From Latrodectus hesperus (Eukaryota > Arthropoda > Arachnida > Araneae > Theridiidae), in assembly GCA_037975125.1 (NCBI GenBank), contig CM075857.1:24173207-24237206 (forward strand): a stretch of DNA of 64,000 bases, in the 5' to 3' direction. The notes beneath the pieces are model-generated. The model did no database searches. It was not told the DNA's origin and saw only the letters and a list, made by a program, of their open reading frames with translations. Numbering within the stretch: the stretch's first letter is position 1; each line of letters opens with the position of its first letter. Positions 38,646 to 51,969 of this stretch are shown here, in pieces. The translations under genes and the position numbers were made by a program.

Positions 38646-39761
38646 TATAGTTTTAAAATGATAATAAACTTAATCGATCTTATTCATAAGCATATAGTAA
38701 TGTGACAGTTACCCGTTATCATTCATTGGATGTTTTCTGTTGGTGGAAGTTCTAGAAAACATGCTGATTAAAGAAGCTGCAAAACGTTTCCTGTATTTAA
38801 GAAGGTCCATATAACACCGATAATCTACAATCGTCAGTCATCTACTAAAAAGAACCTTTCACAAGACATGAATATTGACTAACACAATAGAGGTATAAAA
38901 ATCACATGACAAAATAACGTTAGTGAAATATGAAGTAATCGAGACATGTATATATGATGACACTCCATGTAACTCGTGATTATGAGTCAATAAGGTGATT
39001 TTAATGTACGCTGCAATGTGATTTCTTTACGACGCAACAAAATATGGATATCACCATTATGATGATGTGAACAAAACCGAGATTATTTTGAAATTTAACG
39101 TTGCGATGTACTTGCGTCGGTTATTCATTGACCAAACTATCGAAAGTGTTTTTATTTGTGAAATATCGTCAAAGACAGTCATAACTATGGGTGCTGAGAT
39201 AACAATATGTCTTTACAAATATCGTTGAACTGTTTACGCATACATTTAAATCCTTGCAAGTGACACATTTTTATTGAGGTTGTGAGATCCATTCAGACGA
39301 AGTGTGTATTATGTCTGCCTTCTCAGTAGGCCGTTGAGATTTTTGAACGGTGTTTCATATGACCTCTCTGAACCCTTTGATTCCCCATATCCTTCTGACT
39401 GTCATGGAATTTGGGATGTTAATATTCTATAAACCACAATACTTGTAAGTAACAATTCTACTTCTAGTAAAATCAGAATCAATTCATTATTATCTGTCTT
39501 TCTTGGGCAAAGAGTCACAACAACTTTTTACCAGGTGGAAATATTCGAGTTAAATTTGTCTATGACAAATCTGTTTCACAAAAGTTTTATTTAAACACAT
39601 TCTAAATATCTCTAAATCTGCTTATTTCACATGAATGTATTGAAAATTAATAATTTCCACATCGCATTATCTTCTTCCAATCGCATAAATTTCATTTGTA
39701 GCATGACATAGTCAAGGTTAGCAATTATAATGAACAGCACGATATTTTCATCTTGTCACAT
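38646..39761. other. Intron, no gene recognised
   Basis: Somewhat less AT-rich spacer between two convergent SINE D copies. No coding frame or transposase motif recognised. Confidence 0.45.
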
Positions 39762-40045
39762 GATAAAACTCAGTGGCACGACAGTCAATATGAAGACCAA
39801 GGGCTATATTGACCATATTTATTTTCATGACCAAGTGCCCTAAATTACGAAATACAAATCTCAATTAGGTGGTCAGCCCAACGCAAAACCCCCTGATTAG
39901 TTCCCAAGCACACTTGGTACTCAGTTTTATTGACCCACTGAAAAGATTAAAAACTTAGTCGATTGTGCCTAGTCCGAATATCAAACTTGGGACTTGTACC
40001 CTTGGAGAGAGAAGTGCTAACCACTACGCGCCCGAGGTTTTGTAA
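39762..40045 (-). mobile_element. SINE family D, full-length copy with tRNA-like head
   Basis: Read on the minus strand it begins CTCGGGCGCGTAGTGGTTAG, typical of a tRNA D-arm region, then CTCCAAGGGTACAAGTCCC and AGTTTGATATTCGG, a decayed B box. The body carries GTCAATAAAACTGAGTACC, GTGCTTGGGAACTAATC, GGCTGACCACCTAA and CTTGGTCATGAAAA, and ends GACTGTCGTGCCACTGAGTT. A tRNA-derived origin is inferred from the head. The A box is imperfect. Confidence 0.72.
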
Positions 40046-40912
40046 CATGATAAGGTGATATTAATAATTTGAGAGTTTCAATTAATAAATTCTTTATCAT
40101 ACGTCTTATGTCATTTATTGATAGATGTGAAAGAAATGATATTTAGTAAAATGAGAAGTTAGAAGTTGAAGAAATGAGGTAAAATGAGACTTAGGTTTAC
40201 TATTAAATAAATGAGGTCTGTGTATATTGAATCGGTTAAAGAATTTTCTGTTAGGACAGAAAGCTACTATTTGATGAGACACTATTTCATGAGTTGTACA
40301 GAAAAAGAAACAGAAATTCAATATAACAGTTAAAATGACGTTAAACACATTTATTATTTGACTAAATATTGAATTCCTGTTTAAAATTTGATAAATTCAA
40401 AACTCAGTGAAACAAAATTTATTCATAACAATAAAATGCATGCACTAACAAACGTTTGAAATTTAAAAACATGGAAGCTTAAAATGCAAGGTAAATTATT
40501 TTAATTCCTAACATATATATCATTGTGTTATCTAGCAACATATGAATAACTGATAAATTCAGAACGATAAAAATAGATTGTATTTGCATATAGATTAGAA
40601 ATTTAAAACACTTTATCTATACATTGTATCACTGGCATAAATCATTTTAACTTCTTTTGCATCTATTTCATTAAATATATTTGTTTATCATATTTTATTT
40701 TATTATATTTATTTACATATAATAAATGATTCAGGATTGCACAATTATTACCATATAGTGAATATCTGAACATCGATATGATCTTGTAAGGCATTTAAGC
40801 ATTCGACACCTTTTACTTACCCTGAGCACTTTTTATTGATACTGGACCATATTCAAATGCCGAGAAATAGAAAATCTGGAAAAATCCTAAATTTCCACAT
40901 TTACATACATGT
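40046..40912. other. Intron, no gene recognised
   Basis: AT-rich. The 77-codon minus frame at 40115-40348 is not recognisable. Confidence 0.5.
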
Positions 40913-41290
40913 ATGCAGGTGGCAGGAATGCAACCCCCAAGTTCAACATATTCAACAGCTCCTAGTTCAACATATTCAACAGCTCCTAGTTCAACATATT
41001 CAACAGCTCCTAGTTCAACATATTCAACAGCTCCTAGTTCAACATATTCAACAGCTCCTAGTTCAACATATTCAACAGCTCCTAGTTCAACATATTCAAC
41101 AGCTCCTAGTTCAACATATTCAACAGCTCCTAGTTCAACATATTCAACAGCTCCTAGTTCAACATATTCAACGACTCCTAGTTCAACATATTCAACAGCT
41201 CCTAGTTCAACATATTCAACAGCTCCTAGTTCAACATATGTAACGACTCCTAGTTCAACATACTTAACAACACCTAGCACAACATATTAA
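40913..41290 (+). CDS. Possible Ser/Thr/Pro-rich repeat protein exon (uncertain)
   Basis: An open frame starting MQVAGMQPP continues as repeats of SSTYSTAP and ends with STTPSS/SSTYVTTP/SSTYLTTP units, then STTY and a stop. Because the unit is 24 bp, several frames stay open. This frame alone on the plus strand passes through every unit to a stop just after the array. In the diverged last units, several changes in this frame are synonymous (TAT to TAC, ACA to ACG, AGT to AGC), and most others keep S/T-type residues. That suggests mucin-like coding. There is no signal peptide, and a stop lies about 14 codons upstream, so it would have to be an internal or terminal exon; GTATGCAG before GTGGC is a weak possible acceptor. 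A 155-codon minus frame (GAVEYVEL repeats) is longer, but its variant residues are less conservative. It may simply be a minisatellite in the catulin intron. Confidence 0.35.
   Translation: MQVAGMQPPSSTYSTAPSSTYSTAPSSTYSTAPSSTYSTAPSSTYSTAPSSTYSTAPSSTYSTAPSSTYSTAPSSTYSTAPSSTYSTTPSSTYSTAPSSTYSTAPSSTYVTTPSSTYLTTPSTTY
40940..41290. repeat. 24-bp tandem repeat, 14 full units plus a partial
   Basis: Unit AGTTCAACATATTCAACAG-CTCCT from 40940. Eleven of the 14 full units look identical. The 10th (41156), 13th (41228) and 14th (41252) carry substitutions and the array ends in a partial unit at 41276. Diverged units sit mostly at the right edge, the pattern expected from recent expansion in the interior. 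Confidence 0.97.
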
Positions 41291-42100
41291 ACAGTGGTTG
41301 GTATCATAAAAAATAATTCTTATCGAATAATATCAGCGAAGCATTCGCAAAATAGTTAAAGTATAAATAATTTGTTGGTTAGATTCCTGCGATCTGATGT
41401 CGTGGTTTGTAATGGCTTGAAATCACTTTAAATTTTAGATTTCGGTCCAATTAGTCATGATTTGCAAAATGTGACCATAAAGAGATAAACAAATGAGCCC
41501 AATCCAACTACTAAATTGCGCTAGGTCATATTGATAGAGAATTTTTCAGAAAAAAATGTAGAACAATAATACTATATGTTCAATTTATAGTATATAATAT
41601 ATTTCTTAATTCTAATTTGAAAAAAGTAGGAATTTGCTCCTCCAAATTATTATCTTATTTCCATATTTATGATATGCAAGATCATTGTTATCTTATTTCA
41701 AGAAAAATCTTGAAATATCAAAAAGCCTGATGTCAACTTCAATTAGACTAACACATTTGACGAATATGTCAATAAGACGCATTAAGGTCTCTTTTTGGTT
41801 ACGAAAATAAAATTGAATATTAGGAGATAAATGACTTTAAAGACTAAGTAAGCCTTTTGAAGTGTGCCATTATTTAAAGGTAGTTGTTAACTAGAAGTCT
41901 GAATATTTTAGTAAATAATTATATAGGGAGAAAATGTTGACCATCATTAAAAGAAAAATCATTTAGGAAACTGTTTGCATTATTAATCAGAATCGATTGT
42001 ATCTCAACTGTAACAAATGCATTAGACAGCACAGCCATATTAATGTGATCGCTTAAAAATTTGTGGTTTTAATGATGTTAGAAATAATACATTTTATACA
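41291..42100. other. Intron, no gene recognised
   Basis: AT-rich, nothing recognisable. Confidence 0.5.
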
Positions 42101-43072
<972 letters not shown>

Positions 43073-43231
43073 TTATTTACATATTATATCATAAAGCATT
43101 ATGATTTCAATAATTCTGAAATAGAATTAGCAATGAGCACTATCAAGCAAAAATTAAAATAAATACTTCATACTCATTTTAATAAGCATATTATGTAGAT
43201 ATCTTAGTATAAGAAGAATCTATGGACTTAC

Positions 43232-43351
43232 ATTTTGACACCGGCTCATCAGATTGGCCATTTCAACCATTTCCGTTCCGAACTGACTGAAAGCTTTGAC
43301 GAATTCTGTGAAATTGGCCACGTTTTCCAGCCGATTCAGGCTAATTGACAC
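43232..43351 (-). CDS. CTNNAL1 (alpha-Catulin): alpha-catulin, internal exon (second of three seen)
   Basis: A 120-bp, 40-codon, phase-0 exon. The acceptor is TTTTCATAG ending at 43352 and the donor is a full-consensus GTAAGT at 43231-43226. It encodes VSISLNRLENVANFTEFVKA followed by FSQFGTEMVEMANLMSRCQN. This matches the alpha-catulin segment with E-x-V-x-x-F-x-E-F-V-x-x-F-S-x-F-G-x-E-M-V-E; human CTNNAL1, from memory, has LEKVNSFQEFVQIFSQFGNE here. The first residue (V) continues the KDR ending of the 51970-52142 exon to give the family's K-x-(R/K)-V. The last residue (N) joins to DLNNE of the 2531-2620 exon. The intron to the next exon is 40,611 bp. No stops or frameshifts. Confidence 0.93.
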
Positions 43352-46300
43352 CTATGAAAACATTATATATATACATATATATTTATTAATCATGCAATAA
43401 AATCACATAATTTTAAAAAAAGACACAAAATGATCACAAAAAAGGGAATTTTAAGAAGTTCCAATCTTAAAAGTATTCCATTTCATTCAAATAAATTTCT
43501 CAAATATAAGTATTATATCTTAAAAACAAATATAAAATACATATTTAAATAACTATATGTACTGTAGTTTCAGTAATTATAGTAATATATTTTAAGATAA
43601 TTAAGAACACTTACATGTGTAAAAGAAAAAGCCGAACATCACATGTGTACGAGTAAATAATAATATAATGTATGTAACATGCATTTCCTGATTAATACGT
43701 CTCTTTCTAAAGATTTTACATTTAAGGCTGAACATTGAACACATTTTTAAACAATAAAAAGAATAAAAGTAAAAGTTATTTTTCTGAAATGTATAATGAA
43801 ATTTTATTTTATTAATTTGTTTTTGTTGACAGCGGCCGTAAAGAGAATTGTTAATAATAGTATGATAACTTTTTTATCCTCTTAGTAAAAATAATTCCCT
43901 TCTGTTTTACGAAGATAATGTTTTTTTAGATGAAAAATTTTTAAATGTCATTATCTTAAAAATATAGAGTAAATAAGCAGTTTTGCGAAATAAATAATGG
44001 TCCAAAATTAGACTTTTAGAAGATTAATGTAACTTATTTTTAAACTTTTTTTACAAAGAGTAATTATTTATAAAAAATGTTTATTTCCTACTTATCATAC
44101 ATTAATATATGGCTGTTTTTGTTCTCTATTAATATGAATAATATTTTTTTTATTTTAAAAATAACAAAAAAATAATAAAATATAAAAATATCTGTAAATA
44201 AAACAAAATAAATGCAAGTCAGTTTACGTAACTTTGTGCGACTAAAAAAAGTTGTTTTTTTTTGCAAGATATTTTGTTCATTTATTTGCATCTATTTTTA
44301 TTGTATGGTAAAAAAATTTATAATCCGCTTCAAAACGCCAATTTTTAGTATTAAAAAGAAGTTTTCTGAAAAAATGCATACAATTAATTTATACTTTAAA
44401 TTTCTAATGATTTACTAAGCCATTTTTGCAAAGTATTCATAATTTTACTTGCTCTTGATAAAGCAAAAAGCAAGATGTAATGCATTCGCAATCAATAATC
44501 CAAACATTAAAAACGTTTCTCTTTATATAATTGGTTAGACAACAGGACATATAAAATTCAACATTCATAAAAATTATATTAATTTAAAGTGATACTTATG
44601 GCTAGTTTCAACTAAACAAGTAATTTTAAATCAAAATTTAAAAAATATACGAAAACTTAGAAAAAATAATAATTATATGCGAACTTAGAAAAATGGTAAA
44701 AATTTGTCATTAAATTCATACTGATAATTTATTGAATAAACATTAACATGTGTAAGAATTACTTAAAAATTGCTTGTTTTGTATGTGAAAGAAATCATAA
44801 TAAATGTATTGTATTTCAATTGATGCTGTATATAACTATATCTATATAGCGGCCCTAGCCTGCTAACTTTTAACAGCTGCAGCTGCCAGTGAATAACCTT
44901 CACATAGCTTATAGAGACAAAATGCAATACATATTAATTATTTATCTTTGCAAAAGACTCTATTTTGCATAAAAAATAATATTTCACAAACCGATTCATC
45001 TAACCATAAATTGAAAGATTATTGAAGACTTGAAAACTGTATTTAATTATGAATTTATTAAATACTGTAGCTGGGATTATTTTCTTCCGCATTGTAAAAC
45101 ATTTCTTATGGAGAGCGGCGGACTTAGAAAAGCGTAAACACATACGCTGCACTGGGTGAATTCAATATTTTTTTCAATAGCATAAGAAATAGCAATTGTA
45201 GGTATCTTTTTTTTAAAAAATTACTTACAGGGAATGTAGTAAAGAGGAGGGGTCTATCACTTTAATATATTTTCTAAGCACCCAGTGATTATGAATCAAT
45301 GACAATTTGAAAATGGATACGGGAAGAGTTCCAAGGTGAAATGTTTAAATTAATTATATTTTGGCATAAGCAGTTTTTCAGGGGGTTAAAATCAATGTTA
45401 ATTACGTTTAAATTAATTACAAATTCGGTAATCGAAACTCCGAAATGAAATTTTTATTTTTAGACCCCAAACAGAGAAAGGAGAATCCTAATATACGTTT
45501 TATTGTCCGTTCAGTCCGTGACAAAATTTCACCTGAGACACAGAATAAGAGTTTATTTTGATAGATGCATAAATGAAATTATAATAAATGATATAAAGCT
45601 TTTTAATTTATAACTATATTTATATAAAAGTAGTGTAATAAATGACGCTGATGTCTATTTAAATAAATCTCCATATAACATTAATTTTAAGTGATGATAA
45701 AATATCTTAATAATATTTTTAATATGTTAAAAATAAAATAAAATTCAAAGACTATTTTTGCTTCTGCAAAATAATATGTAATCATTTGTTTAATAAAATA
45801 AAAGTTTCTCGTTTTTTATCCAAAACTCATAAATCAAGTAATCATAACAAAGTAATCATTTGTTTAATAAAATAAAAGATAGTTTCGCATTTCTCTTTTC
45901 CAAAACTCATTATAATTTATTCTTAGCATATATTTGGAACTTCTTAAAATTTAGGAAAACATTTTTTTAGCTATTTAATAAACATTGCATCAAAATTCAG
46001 CGCAAAATTGATAAAATATAATAATATGTTTACGATATAGAAAAAAATTCATTAAAGCTAAAATTCATTAAAGATAAATATATGAAATTAAAAAATACAC
46101 TTGTATCTTATGCTTTATTTATTTACTTATTTTATTTTAGCATTATTTATATAAGATAAAGTAAAATATATAATCACAAATATAATTAGCTTAATTATTG
46201 ATTTATCTTAAATTAAGCAATTAGCTTTCTGTTATTAATCAGTTAGTCAGCTTAAATATTAAACTGTATTTCAAACAATGCCCATTTTCTGTAAACAATA

Positions 46301-47107
46301 AAAATTTTGGAAGTAATAAATTTATTTTGTAAATATTTTCAAAATATCGATTCACATAATTGCAAATACTTTTGAATCTAAAATGATTTTATTTTAAATA
46401 AATATTTTACACCACCAAAAATTGTATTACGACAAACAATTTCGATAACCACTTTTTTATTTAGTAACCTTTGTTTTTATCTTCAAAATCCTTCCTTTCA
46501 ATAATTGGTAATTTTTCAAGAAGTGTGTTGATCCTATTCAAGTATTTAAACTGGAAACAGGAAAACTATTTTTATAATTTAGAATTTTTCTGCAGTTAAA
46601 TATTATTAAAATTCAAGAAAAAATTTATTTGTATCTTTGAATTTTATATTTTATTGTTTATCTAAAATATAATTATTACTGCATTGATATATAATAATAA
46701 AGCATCACAGTTAGAATTTAAGAATGTTTAATATTGATATAGGCACAACAATAATTCTGATTGAATGTGTATATTTCCACTAAAACTTTTCTTCAAACAT
46801 TTATTTGATTTATTGCACTAGCTTAAAGATTATATAATATTTAATATTAATAGAAGCACATAGCAATAATTCTAGTTGAATATTTTTATTGACATTAAAA
46901 TTTTTCTTCTAAGAGATATACTGCATTTATTAAAAATATTTTTAAATACTTATTGCCGATAAAAAAGTATCATTTTTTATAATATTTGTCCTCACTATAG
47001 CCTTTATAAATCTATAAGCTGTGGTAACATAAACCAGTATTAAAATGCCTTTTATTAACCTTAAACAGATAAAATTTCTTTTTCATGGTTTCAAGTGCTG
47101 CACTTTG
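43352..47107. other. Intron of ~8.6 kb, right part; duplications but no gene
   Basis: AT-rich. Contains a local direct duplication, ATCATTTGTTTAATAAAATAAAAG followed by CCAAAACTCAT, near 45780-45830 and 45857-45910. A diverged ~120-bp one has GCACA..AATAATTCT..TTGAAT and TTTTTCTTC blocks near 46725-46795 and 46835-46915. A GC-richer patch near 44845-44895 and another near 45110-45165 are unexplained. No exon seen. Confidence 0.5.
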
Positions 47108-47290
47108 AAGGTTCACTGTGGCTTAGTAGCAGAAAAGCACTCTTGAGAGCGAGAAATACCGGGTTCAATCCCAGTCACTGTGATAAAAGAGATTTTGTGC
47201 TTCTCTTTTGGCACGCACGGGTGTCGTGGTTGTGACTTGGAAGATTACGCCATCCCATCCTTAAAACACATGAAAACTTCCTTTACAATT
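47108..47290 (+). mobile_element. tRNA-derived SINE, family C
   Basis: The head has an A box TGGCTTAGTAG at 47119-47129 and a B box GGTTCAATCCC at 47162-47172, spaced 32 bases as in tRNA genes, so Pol III internal promoter sequences are preserved. The flanking bases do not form a proper acceptor stem, so it is not a functional tRNA. A non-tRNA body follows (ATAAAAGAGATTTTGTGCTT, GCACGCACGGGTGTCGTGG). The 3' limit is uncertain; only one copy was recognised in this window. Confidence 0.68.
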
Positions 47291-48870
47291 AAAAGTCTTT
47301 CCAATCTATGCCAATTATATGAAGAAAATCTGTAAAAGTTATGAATATGATAAATCCCCCCCAAAAGATTTCGCGCCAAATCTACCGTCATTTGTTTTGA
47401 TCATAGTGCTTCCGGTTTTTCTCTTGGTGTTGCCAATTTGATTTTTAGTTGCTTTTTGGATTTTTTTTGTTGCCAGGTTTATTTTTCTCATGTTTTACGC
47501 CATTTTTGAGTCATACATACTAAGAAGCTACAGCGTTAGAATTACTTGGAGATAAAAAAAGTCACAAAGATTGCAAATCGGGGATATACCCTACTCTAAT
47601 TCCCCATAAAATCCTCTACTTTCTGAGAAAATCAATTTACGTGGTAGATATACAGACTCCTGATTTTTTCTGTTGGGGTGATCCACTACCGGTATCATAT
47701 TTTAAATTTCGGTTTTCATTATTTTTGGTTATCTTGTGGAATATTAATTCCTAAAAATGAAAATTTATTTAAATACCTTTTGCGAAACATTTTTACGAAT
47801 AATAATGAATATTAATTATGAATAATTATATAGTTATAGAAATTAAATTATATTTTTCTAAGTTTTTCATGGTGTATAGCTCGCATCTGAATTCTTTCTG
47901 CAGTTCAGGAATGGGAGTTATTTTATAAGTGATTTGCAGAAGACTGATTGTTTCGGAAGACAGCCACCTGACAAGCTCAGTCGTTCCACATAACAAATGA
48001 CAGAAAATGAGTTTTTGGAACATCTGGAATGGATGTCTGCCTCATAAAATATATTTCGCTATTAAATATTCAACGCAGAAAATGGCATTTTTCAGTTTGG
48101 TGTTTTATGTTCTTTGGTTTCCTTTTAAGAAACTAATATTTTTCACGCCGTTACTGTGCAGTTTTTTTTTTATTTAAACCTCGTGTTTTATTCATCATTT
48201 TTAATATTCAGCGAACTTGATTTAACTTAATTATGATTAGAATTTCTGCTTAAAACCTAAATTATTCTTGTCGTTTAATAGTTTTTACATACTACAGCAA
48301 TTATCAGAAGTTTTTTTCTTTTATTTAATAGACCTGAACAAACTGCTGTTTTTTGTTATTTATTATTCCTGAAAAAAATTCAAAAAAGCTATTTTTCTAT
48401 ATTAATGTATGCAAATATGCTACATTTTTTAAGAATCGCATTGATAATATCAAGTAAAATTCATAATCAACGATCCATTTTCAATTCATGAGTAATTTAT
48501 GCATAAACCATTTATTCTTTTAATACATATTAATTGCAATTAATATAAAAAGTGTTAATTAATGATATAGGTAAATGTAATATATATACTGGCTTTTGAA
48601 ATATTTTAATTTATCATCTATTATAAACACTGTATTAAATATTTTATACAATGAGATAAAATAAGAAAATAATATTTAATTGTTATAAAATAGAATTTTT
48701 GTCAAACGATAAAAATAAAAAAAATATTTGGAAACTTATTTATTTACATTTTACAGCGACACAGCTGTGGTGATATTTACAAAAGACTATTTTAAAAATT
48801 AAAAAACGTTTTAAAAAATACATAACAGAATGAAAAGAATACATTTGTAATATATTTAAATCAGTTGTAA

Positions 48871-48871
<1 letters not shown>
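47291..48871. other. Intron, no gene recognised
   Basis: A block at about 47350-47650 (ATTTCGCGCCAAATCTACCG, TCGGGGATATACCCTACTC) is richer in GC and looks like an interspersed repeat, but I cannot classify it. The rest is AT-rich. Confidence 0.45.

Positions 48872-48937
<66 letters not shown>
48872..48937. repeat. (TA)n microsatellite
   Basis: TA array directly abutting the 3' terminus of Helitron B. Confidence 0.98.
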
Positions 48938-48939
<2 letters not shown>

Positions 48940-50462
48940 CTGACCCAGCCACGCGTTGCAGTGGCTGAGTTTTTGTAATACATTGAATCAATTTTTTACT
49001 AATTCTTGGGTACAATCAAATTAATATTTTCTAAAAAATTTAAAATAGGTTCATTCATATGAGATTAAAAATAAAACGTTTCGCAAAAATTTAAAAGTAA
49101 TAGGTAAAGTATCGAAATTTTGAAATTAAACACAAACCAACATATAACTTTCTGAATTTACATTTTATTCATCTTATATTAAATTATAGTTTGTTAATCA
49201 GTGACTTACTTACAAAATATACTATATAAATTAAAAACATCTAAAAATAAATTGTTATAAATGAGGTAGATAACATTGACATCAAACTATTATTTTTTCT
49301 ATTTTAAATTATTAAAACTAAAAATTATCTAAGTACTACTTTGTGTACAACATTCCTGGTTAACCTGTCTTTCACTAACACGAAGAGATTTGATGGTTTT
49401 CCTACACGTGAGCAGGCAACATATAGCTGTTCATGTGAGAAACATGTGTTTTCCAAATCCAAACCGCAAATAGACATTGTTTGACCTTGAGATTCATTTA
49501 TGGTCATCGCAACGCTATCAGTGGAATACGTGGAAACAGGACGATATCTCCTTTAAAATTTCCCGTCAAAATTGTTGCTTCGAGAATATTTTCGGTCATT
49601 TCTTTTATGACTAAGCGTGTACCGTTACATAATTGAGGTGGGTTTAAGTTACGTAGAAGAATAATTGGTGAACCAATTTTCAATTGAAGATTGTGTGGTG
49701 GCATTCCTGGCATATCCAAATTCAAAAATCCAGTTGGAAAGTATACCGCTTCGTTTTCATCAATAACTGTGTCGATTGATTTAAAAGACATCAAATCACC
49801 GGACAACATCTGTTGTATATGGAAGTTAATTTCGTTCACATCAATGTTTCTTGCTGCCAAAATAGCACGATTACAGAGCCAATTGTCAAATTATAAAATA
49901 AAAATAAAAATAAATAAAAGGCTATCAAGAAATACTTACATGTTTTCGAGGTGGTATGAAAATTAGTAGAGAAAAACAGTAATAAATAAAATTTTATTTT
50001 ACTGTTTATGATATTAACGATATTCAAATTAAACACTGCACAATAATAACACAATACAAAGTATAATTATGAAAATGATTCACGAAAAATTGTTATAGTA
50101 TGATTATTCATCATGAAAATATATGCAAATTCTATATTTAACCACGCGCTTGCGCTCGCACGTTAATTTTCTCTGGGAGATAGTATAATCTAGAAAAATA
50201 AACACGTCGCCATCTGCCGAATACCTGTGCAACTTAGATGCTAAATCGCCAACTATTTGGAATTTACAGAACTAACTGAAAAATAAACACTAATATCGTA
50301 TAATAAATATTTAGATCAATAATTAAGAGATAAAAACTATTCTATCTTTTAAAAGTTGGACCATATTATAAATGGTTACAAAATTTTATCAAAATCTGTT
50401 CAGTAGTTTCGGAGTTTATCGCGAACATACATCGTGACACACGAAATTTTTATGTATATAGA
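48938..50462 (-). mobile_element. Helitron B, carries a helicase fragment
   Basis: Minus-strand rolling-circle transposon of about 1.5 kb. The 5' end at 50462 reads TCTATATACATAAAAATTTC, then CGTGTGTCACGATGTATG. The 3' end at 48938 has the hairpin CAGCCACTGCAACGCGTGGCTG (stem AGCCAC/GTGGCT with a short loop) followed by GGTCAGCT. A 5' TC, a subterminal 3' hairpin and no terminal inverted repeats fit Helitrons; the canonical CTRR end is not perfect here. The interior has the helicase remnant (49325-49885). It is directly joined at 50462/50463 to the 3' end of Helitron C. Confidence 0.85.
49325..49885 (-). pseudogene. Helitron Pif1-like helicase, C-terminal fragment, broken
   Basis: The upstream frame gives NWLCNRAILAARNIDVNEIN, then LSGDLMSFKSIDTVIDENEA, PGMPPHNLQLKIGSPIILLR, NGTRLVIKEM and LFPRIPL, the conserved C-terminal region of Helitron Rep/helicases. 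The second frame gives AMTINESQGQT (helicase motif V region) and LYVACSRVGKPSNLFVL (motif VI region), ending VHKVVLR and a stop at the low-coordinate end. Between LFPRIPL and AMTIN about 20 residues usually present are missing and the frame shifts, so the coding is broken by a deletion. The Rep nuclease and the Walker motifs of the helicase are absent. In the living element this enzyme unwinds DNA during rolling-circle transposition. Confidence 0.88.
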
Positions 50463-51517
50463 ATTGCTGACCCAGCCATGATTTGCTGTGGCTGAGTAAT
50501 TATAATACAGAATAGATTTTTTATAACTCCTGGGGTACAATCAAATTAATATTTTCTAAAAAAAAAAAATAGGTTCATTCATATGAGATTAAAAATAAAA
50601 CATTTCACCAAAATTTAATAGTAATAGGTAAAGTACCGAAATTTTGAAATTAAGCACAAATCAACATATACTTTCTGAATTTACATTTTATTCATCTTAT
50701 ATTAAATTATAGTTTGTAATCAGTAACTTACTTATAAAATATACTATATAAATTAAAAACATCTAAAAATAAATTGTTATAAATGAAGTAGATAACATTG
50801 ACATCGAACTATTATGTTTTCAATTTTAAATTATTGAAACTAAAAATTTTTTCCGCGGCATAATATTGAAATAAAAAAATTAAAAGAATTTATCATTTGA
50901 ATAAATAAATTAGATTAAAATACTGCTGAATAAATTAATAATTATCAAATTATAAAATAAAAATAAAAAAAATAAAAGGCTATGAAGAAAGACTTACATG
51001 TTTTTGAGGTGGTATGAAAATTAGTAGAGAAAAACAGTAATAAATAAAATTTTATTTTACTATTTATAATATTAAAAATATTCAAACTGACCACTGCAGA
51101 ATAATAACACAATACAAAGTATAATTATGAAAATTATTCACGAAAAATTGTTATAGTATGATTATACATCATGAAAATATATGTAAATTCTATATTCAAC
51201 CACGCGCCTGCGCGCGCACGTTAATTTTCTCTGGGAGATAGTATAATCTAGAAAAATAAACACGGCGCCATCTGCCGAATACCTGTGCAACTTAGATGCT
51301 AAATCGCCAACTATTTGGAATTTACAGAGCTAACTGAAAAATAAACACTAATATCGTATAATAAATATTGAGATCAATAATTAATAGATAAAAACTATTC
51401 TATCTTTTAATTTGGACCATATTATAAATGGTTACAAAATTTTATCAAAATCCGTTCAGTAGTTTCGGAGTTTATCGGGAACATACATCGTGACACGAAA
51501 TTTTATATATATATAGA
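50463..51517 (-). mobile_element. Helitron C, non-autonomous, in tandem with Helitron B
   Basis: About 1.05 kb, same strand and family as B. The 5' end at 51517 reads TCTATATATATAAAATTTC, then CGTGTCACGATGTATG. The 3' end has hairpin CAGCCACAGCAAATCATGGCTG followed by GGTCAGCAA, lying directly against the TC start of Helitron B. No helicase coding. Its central segment, with CCGCGG, is the one found in Helitron A, so A and C belong to the same deletion-derived subfamily. B and C are alike over their outer parts with scattered substitutions. Confidence 0.85.
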
Positions 51518-51938
<421 letters not shown>

Positions 51939-51969
51939 CATGTAGTTTATAGTAGTGAATGGACCTTAC

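Noticed and set aside
39985..40045. tRNA gene on the minus strand (GTAGTGGTTAG)
   Set aside because: B-box region decayed and no acceptor stem. It is the head of SINE D.
40813..41280. 155-codon minus frame with GAVEYVEL repeats
   Set aside because: It is open because the 24-bp unit has no stop in this frame. Variants in the diverged units give non-conservative changes (E to K, E to T), unlike the plus frame.
40940..41290. CRISPR array
   Set aside because: The units are contiguous with no spacers, and the DNA is eukaryotic.
47108..47180. Functional tRNA gene
   Set aside because: A and B boxes are present but the acceptor and other stems do not pair, and a non-tRNA body follows. It is a SINE head.
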